Assembly: GCA_017391435.1 (NCBI GenBank) | Contig: JAFOYS010000324.1 | Coordinates: 1 to 5,855, forward strand | Length of the DNA: 5,855 nt | From: Alistipes sp. | GTDB taxonomy: Bacteria; Bacteroidota; Bacteroidia; Bacteroidales; Rikenellaceae | Reading direction: 5' to 3' | Shown: one piece after another, positions 1 to 5,855 of the stretch | Numbering within the stretch: position 1 is the first letter of the stretch | Layout of the letters: each line of letters opens with the position of its first letter | The notes under the pieces: model-generated | What the model was told of the DNA's origin: nothing | Database searches by the model: none | Seen by the model: only the letters and a program-made list of their open reading frames with translations | Translations under genes and position numbers: made by a program

Positions 1-1149
1 GTCACGAACATTGCAGATGTCGCAATTCCAACCTGGGAACTCACGGTAAATAGGAACAATGCTATCATCAGCCTCGTATGGGAAGTAGTCAACCTGCTTG
101 TCTCCAAGCTGATAGCCTACGGCAACCTTGATAGTATCAAAGTCGTTGAGGATATCTGACTTCATCATAATGAGCGAGGTTACGCCGTTCATCATAACTG
201 CGTACTTAAGAGCGACAAGGTCAAGCCAACCGCAGCGGCGTGGACGGCCTGTGGTAGCACCAAACTCGTTACCAACCTGACGAAGGGTCTCGCCAGTAGA
301 GTCAAAGAGCTCTGTTGGGAATGGACCGCTACCTACGCGGGTGCAGTATGCCTTGAAGATACCGTAAACCTCACCAATGCGGGTTGGAGCAACACCAAGA
401 CCGGTGCAGACACCAGCACAGAGGGTGTTAGATGAGGTTACATATGGATAGGTACCGAACTCGATATCAAGAAGCGAGCCCTGAGCGCCCTCAGCAAGGA
501 TAGTCGCATCCTTAGCAAGGTAGTCGTGAACAAGCATCTCGCTATCTACAAACTCAAAGCGCTTGAGAGACTCAACGCCACGGAACCACTCCTGCTCGTA
601 GGCATCAACATCTACCTGATAGTCGTACTGACGAAGCTGGAAGAGGTGCTTCTGTTTCAGAGCCTGGTAGCGCTCCATAAAGTCTGGAAGAAGGATGTCT
701 CCCACGCGAAGACCATTACGGCCAGTCTTGTCCATATATGCAGGACCGATACCCTTAAGAGTAGAGCCAATCTTGGTCTTGCCCTTTGCAGCCTCGCTGG
801 CAGCATCAAGAGCGCGGTGAGTAGGAAGGATAAGGTGTGCTCGCTTAGAGATCTTGAGGCGAGAGACCATATCAATACCTGTAGCCTCAATCTGAGCAAT
901 CTCCTCAGCAAGGATAACAGGGTCAATAACCACACCGTTACCGATGATGTTCATAGAGCCATCACGGAAGATACCTGATGGAACTGTGTGAAGCACGAAC
1001 TTCTCGCCACCAAAGTGGAGGGAGTGACCCGCATTTGGTCCACCCTGAAAACGAGCAATGACATCGTAATTTGGGGTCAATACATCAACCACCTTACCTT
1101 TACCCTCGTCACCCCACTGGAGGCCGAGTACTACATCAACTTTTTTCAT
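1..1149 (-). CDS. purA: Adenylosuccinate synthetase, C-terminus cut by window edge
   Basis: This enzyme joins IMP and aspartate using GTP to form adenylosuccinate, the first committed step from IMP to AMP, in the cytoplasm. The frame is open from the ATG at 1149 to base 1, giving 383 residues; family members are usually about 420-430, so roughly 40 C-terminal residues lie off the left edge. The N-terminus carries the signature QWGDEGKGK (residues 11-19) with the expected catalytic Asp14 and Lys17. His42 follows in GGPNAGH. GSTLKGIGPAY (128-138) and KTGRNGLR (141-148) match the IMP-binding segments, and GATTGRPRRCGW (297-308) is the aspartate- and IMP-binding loop with its arginines. MKSD (329-332) stands where the guanine-specifying TKxD-like motif is expected. 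The start is secure because MKKVDVVLGLQWGDEGKGK begins as close relatives do. No Shine-Dalgarno sequence is visible, only an A/T-rich leader. The gene lies 102 bases after uvrB and has its own promoter-like sequence. Confidence 0.97.
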   Translation of the reverse strand, partial: MKKVDVVLGLQWGDEGKGKVVDVLTPNYDVIARFQGGPNAGHSLHFGGEKFVLHTVPSGIFRDGSMNIIGNGVVIDPVILAEEIAQIEATGIDMVSRLKISKRAHLILPTHRALDAASEAAKGKTKIGSTLKGIGPAYMDKTGRNGLRVGDILLPDFMERYQALKQKHLFQLRQYDYQVDVDAYEQEWFRGVESLKRFEFVDSEMLVHDYLAKDATILAEGAQGSLLDIEFGTYPYVTSSNTLCAGVCTGLGVAPTRIGEVYGIFKAYCTRVGSGPFPTELFDSTGETLRQVGNEFGATTGRPRRCGWLDLVALKYAVMMNGVTSLIMMKSDILNDFDTIKVAVGYQLGDKQVDYFPYEADDSIVPIYREFPGWNCDICNVRD

Positions 1150-1173
1150 ATATCAAGTTTAGAATTTTTCGCT

Positions 1174-1187
1174 GCGTAAAGTTACGC
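1174..1187. other. 14-base palindrome in the purA leader
   Basis: The arms GCGTAA and TTACGC are perfect reverse complements around a two-base centre. The site ends 24 bases before the purA start and lies downstream of the predicted -7 element, so it would fall in the 5' untranslated leader. As RNA the two-base centre is too tight for a simple loop, so opening the innermost pairs would be needed; as DNA it could bind a dimeric protein. No regulator can be named, and a palindrome this short may be chance. Confidence 0.35.
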
Positions 1188-1204
1188 TACTTTTTCCGTT
1201 TCGC

Positions 1205-1233
1205 CAAATATAGTTATCGTTTTTTTTAACAAT
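1205..1233 (-). promoter_or_regulatory. Bacteroidales-type promoter for purA
   Basis: On the minus strand TATATTTG (1212-1205) fits the Bacteroides -7 consensus TAnnTTTG exactly. ATTG (1233-1230) lies 17 bases upstream, in the place of the -33 element, whose consensus is TTTG. The spacer contains an eight-base A run. Transcription would begin a few bases after 1205, giving a leader of about 50 bases before the purA ATG at 1149. The match is good at -7 and one base off at -33. Confidence 0.6.
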
Positions 1234-1251
1234 TTATTGACAGCGCACAAT

Positions 1252-3225
1252 TTAGAGCAGTTTCTCAAGCTCCTGTATACGGTCGCGGTATCGGGCTGCG
1301 GCAAGGAAGTCAAGGCTCTTGGCGGCTCGCTCCATATCTGCCTGAGCGCGGGAGATCTCGGCGCGTATCTGCTCAGCACTCTGTGGCTGAACGGTCTCGG
1401 TAACTGCAGCGACATCTATCTGCTCCTGTGGGGCAAGGAGTGTCTGCGTGCTACCGCTCTTATCTGCACGGCGAGGCATAAGGCCGTTCTCTATATTGTA
1501 GCGTATCTGCTTATAGCGACGGCGGTTGCTCTGCTCAATAGACTCGCGCATAGTCTTTGTAACCTTTGCGGCATACATAATAACAAGGCCATTAGCGTGG
1601 CGGGCAGCACGACCCGCTATCTGGGTAATAGCGCGGACATTGCGGAGCATACCCTCCATATCGGCATCAATAATTGCAACGAGCGAGACCTCGGGAAGGT
1701 CAAGACCCTCACGGAGGAGGTTTACGCCGATAAGCACATCAAACAGTCCCCCTCTGAGGTCCTCCAGAATCTGAACGCGCTCAAGGGTATCTACATCGGA
1801 GTGGATATATCGGCAGCGGATGGCCATCTTCTCAAAGTAGGTGGCAAGCTCCTCGGCGCTACGCTTTGTAAGAGTCGTAACGATAACCTTCTCATCGCGC
1901 TCGGTACGAAGAGTAATCTGCTCAATGAGGTCTATAATCTGATTCTCAGAACTGCGCACCTCAAGAGGTGGGTCTATAAGGGCTGTTGGGCGGATAATCT
2001 GCTCTATAACAGCACCATCAGAGCGGGCAATCTCATAGTCGGCCGGTGTTGCACTGACATAGAGAGTAGTGCCTGTAAGTGCCTCAAACTCCTCAAAGCG
2101 CAGTGGGCGGTTATCCCTTGCTGCGGGAAGGCGGAAGCCATACTCAACAAGATTCTCCTTGCGGGCACGGTCTCCACCGAACATAGCTCGCACCTGCGGA
2201 ATAGTTACGTGGCTCTCGTCAACAATTAGCAGAAAGTCCTCGGGGAAGTAGTCTAAAAGGCAGAAGGGTCGGGTACCAGCACTGCGACCGTCAAAGTATC
2301 GGGAGTAGTTCTCAATACCTGGGCAGTAGCCAAGCTCCTTAATCATCTCAAGGTCATACTCTGTGCGCTGCTGGATGCGTTTGGCCTCGGTAGTACGACC
2401 CTCGCGCTCAAAGAAGGCGACCTGCTTACCCATATCTATATATATCTGGCTCACGGCGTTATCTATACGCTCCTTAGTGGTCACAAAGAGGTTGGCTGGA
2501 AAGATGCTAACCTCCGTAAGTCGCTCAAGGCGGGCACCAGAGAGTGGGTCTATGGCGTAGATATCCTCAATCTCGTCATCAAAGAAGAGTATGCGGTAGC
2601 AGTTATTACCAAAGGCGGACATAACATCTATAGTCTCGCCCTTAACGCGGAAGGTGGCTGGAGTAAGCTCAGTCTCAGTGCGGGTATAGAGTGCCTCGAC
2701 AAGGCGGTAGAGGATATGCTTACGGGGAACTGTCTGCCCTACCTTCAGCGTAAGCGTATTTGCGTGAAAGTCAGCAGGGTTGCCTATACCATAGAGGCAG
2801 GAGACTGACGAGACCACAACAACATCCCGTCGTCCAGAGAGTAGTGTGGCGGTAGTTGCAAGGCGCATCTTCTCTATCTGGTCATTGATGCTAAGGTCCT
2901 TCTCAATGTAGGTATCGGTAGCGGGCAGATAGGCCTCGGGCTGGTAGTAGTCGTAGTAGGAGACAAAGTACTCTACGGCATTGTTGGGAAAGAAGTTGCT
3001 AAACTCACCATAGAGCTGTGCTGCAAGGGTCTTATTGTGGCTCAGAACAAGCGTAGGACGGTTAAGTGCAGCAATGACATTGGCCATAGTAAAGGTCTTA
3101 CCTGAGCCCGTAACGCCCTGAAGGGTACAGCAGTTTACTCCCGAGGTAAAGGACTCAAGAATCTCTGCTATAGCCTGTGGCTGGTCTCCCGTAGGGGCAT
3201 ATTGAGAGGTAAGTTGAAACTCCAT
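1252..3225 (-). CDS. uvrB: UvrABC system protein B (excision repair)
   Basis: UvrB receives damaged DNA from UvrA, verifies the lesion using its ATP-driven helicase-like fold, and recruits UvrC for incision. The 657-residue protein is complete and close to the usual 660-680. The Walker A motif GVTGSGKT is at 37-44. The tyrosine-rich beta-hairpin that clamps DNA, YYDYYQPEAYLP, is at 90-101. The Walker B/motif II DESH is at 336-339, motif III-like LYVSATP at 388-394, HSDVDTLER at 475-483, NLLREGLDLPEVSLV at 502-516, and motif VI Q..GRAAR at 535-542. A poorly conserved linker (about 588-615) leads to a C-terminal UVR motif (about 619-657), the coiled segment that contacts UvrC. The ATG at 3225 gives the canonical N-terminus (YAPTGDQPQAI) and follows the dnaG stop by one base (TAG-T-ATG), so translational coupling is likely. 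No LexA-like box is seen nearby, and expression probably depends on the dnaG promoter. Confidence 0.98.
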   Translation of the reverse strand: MEFQLTSQYAPTGDQPQAIAEILESFTSGVNCCTLQGVTGSGKTFTMANVIAALNRPTLVLSHNKTLAAQLYGEFSNFFPNNAVEYFVSYYDYYQPEAYLPATDTYIEKDLSINDQIEKMRLATTATLLSGRRDVVVVSSVSCLYGIGNPADFHANTLTLKVGQTVPRKHILYRLVEALYTRTETELTPATFRVKGETIDVMSAFGNNCYRILFFDDEIEDIYAIDPLSGARLERLTEVSIFPANLFVTTKERIDNAVSQIYIDMGKQVAFFEREGRTTEAKRIQQRTEYDLEMIKELGYCPGIENYSRYFDGRSAGTRPFCLLDYFPEDFLLIVDESHVTIPQVRAMFGGDRARKENLVEYGFRLPAARDNRPLRFEEFEALTGTTLYVSATPADYEIARSDGAVIEQIIRPTALIDPPLEVRSSENQIIDLIEQITLRTERDEKVIVTTLTKRSAEELATYFEKMAIRCRYIHSDVDTLERVQILEDLRGGLFDVLIGVNLLREGLDLPEVSLVAIIDADMEGMLRNVRAITQIAGRAARHANGLVIMYAAKVTKTMRESIEQSNRRRYKQIRYNIENGLMPRRADKSGSTQTLLAPQEQIDVAAVTETVQPQSAEQIRAEISRAQADMERAAKSLDFLAAARYRDRIQELEKLL

Positions 3226-3226
3226 A

Positions 3227-5239
3227 CTAAATTATCGTGCGACCCAAGTGGTTGGCAATCTGTACCTTGAGTTGATTCATTCGGTTGTACTCCTTAAGGC
3301 ACTCGTACATCTGCTCCTCGTCAAGGTCCGATGCAAGCATTGCGTTAAGCTCGGCAATACGACCCATAATAATGCGCGACTTATAGAGCCAGATGAGCTT
3401 TGGAATACCCTCGGCAAGCATATTGGACTGCGAGAGTGTTCGCATATCCTTCTGTGACCAGATGGCGCTCTCGGTATAGTTATCGTCAATAGTAAGAAGG
3501 TCCACAGCCACGGTGCAGACTTCCGCATCGGGATGGTTAACAATCTCTGCCTGAGAGGGATAGCGCGACTGAGCAAGGGCTGTGCGGTAGAGCGAGAGGA
3601 TAGTGTTATAGACAGGGTTTGTAAGCACAATATCCATCTTATCAAGCTCTTCAACAATCACCTGTGCCGTATTCATCTCCACCACTACCCCACCCTCAAG
3701 GGTCTCAAAGTTACTCTGGCCGAACTTGAGCAGGTAGTAGACAATCTCGCGCTCAAGGGTATCAACCGACGCACTAAGGGGTATCTGACCGAAGCGCTGG
3801 CTCTGCTCATCAGGGGCTGTAGCAGACTCAGCATAGCGAGATTTACCATAGCCAGAGGCATATCGCTCGGCTTGCTGTGCTCGTGCCTGACGGCGGATAA
3901 ACTCCTCAGCCTCAGTGTCTCCAAGGTTGTGCATACGGTTGAGAGCGACCTCGCTAATGAGCATATTCTCATCGGCACCCATAATCTGAGCGCACTGCTG
4001 GATAAACATAGAGCGGGTAATAGTGTCAGGAATCTGGGCAATAGAGACAACCATATTGCGCGTAACCTCGCTACGCTTTATGGGGTCATCGCCACACTCA
4101 GCAAGGAGCAGTTTAGCCTTGAAGGTGATAAAGTTCTCGGCACGGAGAGCGATATACTCCTGCACCTCTACAGCGCTATGGCTACGGGCAAAGGAGTCGG
4201 GGTCATCGCCATCAGGCAGAAGCACCACGCGCACATTCATACCCTCGTGCAGCACAAGGTCTATACCGCGCAGCGAAGCCTTAATACCCGCAGCGTCAGA
4301 GTCGTAGATTATCGTCAGGTTGTTTGTAAATCGGCGTATAAGGCGTATCTGGTCCACAGTAAGCGATGTTCCAGAGGATGCAACGACATTCTCCACGCCC
4401 GCCTGATGCATTGATATAACATCCGTGTAGCCCTCCACCATAATGGCGTAGTCGGCACTCTGGATAGCCTTCTTGGCAAAGAAGAGGCCGTAGAGTTCGC
4501 GCGACTTGTTGTAAATCTCACTCTCAGGGGAGTTCTGGTACTTGGCAACGCTCTTGTCTGTACGCATCGTACGGCCACCAAAGCCCACAATACGGCCCGA
4601 GATGTTGTGTATCGGGAACATAACTCGCTCACGGAAGCGGTCGTAGAGTCTGCCATCGCTCTCGCGCTTGATAGTAAGGCCCGTAGCGACAAGGAACTCC
4701 TCCTTATAGCCCGCACGAAGAGCGTCTACTGTCATCCTATCCCCACCACTTGGGCACATACCAAGACCAAACTTAGTGATAGTCTTCTGACTAAAACCTC
4801 GCGCCGAGGTAAAATAACTCATACCCACAGGGATACCCTCACTGCTGTCACGATTAAGGTAGTCAGCAAAGTAGCTGGCAATAAAGCTGTTCAGAGCAAA
4901 CATACTCTCGCGATTGTCATTGCGAGCAACATCCTCAGGGGTCATCTCGCGCTCCTTAATCTCAATGCCATAGCGCTTTGCTACAGATTTCAGAGCCTCG
5001 GGATAACTAATGCCCTCGTGCTCCATAACAAAGGTCACAGCATTACCAGCCTTACCACAACCAAAGCACTTAAAGAGCCCCTTAGCGGGTGATACGACAA
5101 AAGAGGGTGTCTTCTCATCGTGAAACGGACAGCAAGCCTTGTAGTTAGCGCCATTTCGCTTGAGAGTCACATAGTCGCCGACAACATCCACAATATTTGC
5201 CGCCGCTAAAATTCTATCAATAACATCTCTTTCTATCAT
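3227..5239 (-). CDS. dnaG: DNA primase
   Basis: DnaG makes the short RNA primers that start leading- and lagging-strand synthesis, working with the DnaB helicase at the fork. The 670-residue protein is complete. An N-terminal CHC2 zinc-binding domain carries Cys37, His40, Cys58 and Cys61 (CPFH, then CFGC). The RNA-polymerase core follows, with the basic block YDRFRERVMFPI (199-210) and GRIVGFGGR (215-223). The TOPRIM fold holds the catalytic acidic residues: Glu269 in VEGYTD, Asp313 and Asp315 in IYDSDAAG, and the DGDDPD run at 343-348. A Gln/Ala/Ser-rich, probably flexible linker spans about 445-490. The C-terminal part (about 491-670) is poorly conserved and is the expected DnaB-interaction domain. 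The start ATG at 5239 gives MIERDVIDRI, typical of Bacteroidota primases, and no other start fits before the zinc domain. It heads the dnaG-uvrB unit and is not flanked by rpsU or rpoD, unlike the classic enterobacterial arrangement. Confidence 0.98.
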   Translation of the reverse strand: MIERDVIDRILAAANIVDVVGDYVTLKRNGANYKACCPFHDEKTPSFVVSPAKGLFKCFGCGKAGNAVTFVMEHEGISYPEALKSVAKRYGIEIKEREMTPEDVARNDNRESMFALNSFIASYFADYLNRDSSEGIPVGMSYFTSARGFSQKTITKFGLGMCPSGGDRMTVDALRAGYKEEFLVATGLTIKRESDGRLYDRFRERVMFPIHNISGRIVGFGGRTMRTDKSVAKYQNSPESEIYNKSRELYGLFFAKKAIQSADYAIMVEGYTDVISMHQAGVENVVASSGTSLTVDQIRLIRRFTNNLTIIYDSDAAGIKASLRGIDLVLHEGMNVRVVLLPDGDDPDSFARSHSAVEVQEYIALRAENFITFKAKLLLAECGDDPIKRSEVTRNMVVSIAQIPDTITRSMFIQQCAQIMGADENMLISEVALNRMHNLGDTEAEEFIRRQARAQQAERYASGYGKSRYAESATAPDEQSQRFGQIPLSASVDTLEREIVYYLLKFGQSNFETLEGGVVVEMNTAQVIVEELDKMDIVLTNPVYNTILSLYRTALAQSRYPSQAEIVNHPDAEVCTVAVDLLTIDDNYTESAIWSQKDMRTLSQSNMLAEGIPKLIWLYKSRIIMGRIAELNAMLASDLDEEQMYECLKEYNRMNQLKVQIANHLGRTII

Positions 5240-5246
5240 ACGGTTA

Positions 5247-5277
5247 CAAAGGTAATAATAATTTTGATTTTATCAAA
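5247..5277 (-). promoter_or_regulatory. Bacteroidales-type promoter for dnaG-uvrB
   Basis: On the minus strand TTTG (5277-5274) and TACCTTTG (5254-5247) match both halves of the Bacteroides promoter consensus (TTTG, then TAnnTTTG), with a 19-base spacer. The -7 element ends only seven bases before the dnaG ATG. The transcript therefore has almost no leader, or none. The upstream half overlaps an inverted repeat (5261-5279), which could let a bound protein block the sigma factor. Confidence 0.75.
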
Positions 5278-5279
5278 AT
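5261..5279. promoter_or_regulatory. Inverted repeat over the dnaG -33 element, possible operator
   Basis: The arms ATTTTGAT and ATCAAAAT are perfect 8-base reverse complements around a three-base centre. The -33 TTTG of the dnaG promoter lies inside one arm. Placement over a core promoter element is typical of a repressor site, but the sequence is very A/T-rich and no regulator is encoded in the window. It does not resemble the enterobacterial LexA box (CTGT-N8-ACAG). Confidence 0.4.
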
Positions 5280-5297
5280 GGGGGCAGAGTCTCGGCG

Positions 5298-5376
5298 TTA
5301 GGGAAATTAGGGAAATTAAGGAGTTTAAGGAGAAACAAATCCCTAAACTCCCTAAACTCCCTAAACTCCTTAAATT
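5298..5376. repeat. 9-base repeat array forming a long inverted repeat
   Basis: The left half holds four successive 9-base units on the plus strand: TTAGGGAAA twice, then TTAAGGAGT and TTAAGGAGA (5298-5333). After a seven-base centre (5334-5340), the right half holds the complementary form: CCCTAAACT three times and then CCTTAAATT (5341-5376). The halves can pair along most of their length with some mismatches and G-U pairs. On the minus strand, TTTAGGGAG opposite CTCCTTAAA pairs over all nine positions with one G-U. The array lies 24 bases after the GtrA-like stop codon and just upstream of the dnaG promoter, so it could stop or protect the upstream message. It lacks a following T run on either strand and so is not a classic intrinsic terminator. 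Confidence 0.85.
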
Positions 5377-5388
5377 CTCTGTACCGCG

Positions 5389-5400
5389 TCAGCCAGCTGA
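5389..5400. other. Short palindrome directly after the GtrA-like stop codon
   Basis: TCAGC and GCTGA are perfect reverse complements around a two-base centre and directly abut the TAA of the GtrA-like gene. As RNA it could form a four-pair stem with a four-base loop. Alone it is too weak to be a terminator. It may add to the larger repeat hairpin that follows, or be chance. Confidence 0.25.
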
Positions 5401-5855
5401 TTACCTAAAGACGAAGTACCTACCAGCGAGGTAGCTATAGAGGGCGGTAACAGCCGTAGTTATGACCTTTGCGGGTGTGGGCCAGAGGCCGAGGTGTTCT
5501 ACGAGCAGTTTCATAGAGATATAGTTCAGCGCAACGGAGCCAACAATAGAGAGTAAGTACTTCAGTAGCTGCACTTTACCAGATATATGTGTTGTGCGGA
5601 AGGCTATATTGCGATTAAGCCAAAAGCCCGTAAAAAAGGTTATCGGAAAGACCAGCGCAAGCGAGAGGATATGGGGCGAGACGACCACAAAGCCCAAGTT
5701 CAAAAAGCGCTTGGCCACGATAAAGTTATAGATAGTAAAGTACCACAGCGCATCGAGCGTCGCGGTAGTAGCACCACAGACTCCATAGCGGAAAATCTCA
5801 AGGGAGACAATCCGCCGTAGAGGTGGTAGGTAGAGGCACTCTATAGTCTTGATTA
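5401..5855 (-). CDS. GtrA-family membrane protein, N-terminus cut by window edge
   Basis: GtrA-family proteins are small four-helix inner-membrane proteins associated with moving polyprenyl-linked sugars across the membrane for modification of surface polysaccharides. The frame is open from the right edge to the TAA at 5401-5403 and shows 150 complete residues with no stop. An internal GTG at 5718 could be mistaken for the start. However, family-like sequence continues upstream of it (PLRRIVSLEIFRYGVCG, then an apparent first membrane segment), so the true start lies beyond base 5855, probably by few residues. Four hydrophobic segments are visible: around FRYGVCG to IYNFIV, around SPHILSLALVFPITFFTGFWL, around LLKYLLSIVGSVALNYISM, and around AKVITTAVTALYSYL near the C-terminus. 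FFTGFWLNRNIAF and the ending YLAGRYFVFR fit the family pattern (N-R-x-x-x-F, and a C-terminal Y/F-x-F). The sugar substrate and partner glycosyltransferase cannot be told from this window. Confidence 0.85.
   Translation of the reverse strand, partial: IKTIECLYLPPLRRIVSLEIFRYGVCGATTATLDALWYFTIYNFIVAKRFLNLGFVVVSPHILSLALVFPITFFTGFWLNRNIAFRTTHISGKVQLLKYLLSIVGSVALNYISMKLLVEHLGLWPTPAKVITTAVTALYSYLAGRYFVFR

Noticed and set aside
526..978. Plus-strand frame of 150 codons inside purA
   Set aside because: It is antisense to continuous, well-conserved purA sequence, which fully explains the stretch.
1213..1233. GTTA...TAAC around an A run as an intrinsic terminator for uvrB
   Set aside because: The arms are only four A/T-rich pairs. 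The A run on the transcribed strand is inside the loop rather than a U run after a stem, and the stretch is better explained as the purA promoter spacer.
1237..2229. Long open frame (330 codons) on the plus strand antisense to uvrB
   Set aside because: It lies wholly opposite a clear uvrB reading frame, and its translation is Leu/Asn/Cys-rich with no recognisable domain. It arises because uvrB rarely uses codons whose complements are stops in that frame.
3533..4414. Long open frame (293 codons) on the plus strand antisense to dnaG
   Set aside because: It is a shadow of the dnaG frame with no family resemblance and no promoter-like sequence noticed before it.
5341..5367. CCCTAAA/TTTAGGG repeats resembling plant-type telomere sequence
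   Set aside because: The period is 9 bases rather than 7, there are only a few copies, they occur in both orientations, and they sit between ordinary bacterial genes.
5298..5376. Repeat array read as a CRISPR array
   Set aside because: Units are 9 bases, directly adjacent and without spacers, and no cas gene is present.
5587..5820. Plus-strand frame of 77 codons at the right end
   Set aside because: It lies opposite the GtrA-like gene. Its Lys/Arg/Asp-rich product is the usual complement of a hydrophobic membrane-protein frame.

Overview
This window looks like ordinary chromosome from a member of the Bacteroidales (Bacteroidota). The evidence is the Bacteroidota style of the primase and adenylosuccinate synthetase sequences, two promoters of the Bacteroides type (TTTG about 17-19 bases before TAnnTTTG), and the lack of convincing Shine-Dalgarno sequences before the start codons. 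I cannot name the genus. All four genes lie on the minus strand, so transcription runs from right to left.

In transcription order the layout is as follows. (1) 5855-5401: a small four-helix membrane protein of the GtrA family, cut at its N-terminus by the right edge. (2) 5400-5240: a 161-base gap. It holds a small palindrome, a striking array of 9-base repeats arranged as a long inverted repeat (5298-5376), and a near-consensus promoter whose upstream half sits inside a perfect 8-base inverted repeat. (3) 5239-3227: dnaG, the replicative primase, complete. (4) 3225-1252: uvrB, the damage-verification subunit of nucleotide excision repair, complete and separated from dnaG by one base. (5) 1251-1150: a gap with a second Bacteroidales-type promoter and a 14-base palindrome in the presumed leader. 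(6) 1149-1: purA, adenylosuccinate synthetase, cut at its C-terminus by the left edge.

dnaG and uvrB very probably form one transcription unit driven from the promoter at 5247-5277, which joins replication priming to excision repair. purA has its own promoter, but I see no clear terminator after uvrB, so some read-through is plausible. The GtrA-like gene belongs to an upstream unit, probably concerned with cell-surface glycans, and the repeat array separates it from dnaG.

I found no mobile element, CRISPR array, tRNA, rRNA or undescribed multi-gene system. The signals most worth a second look are in the gap before dnaG: the repeat hairpin, the palindrome over the -33 element, and the very short or absent leader of the dnaG message.
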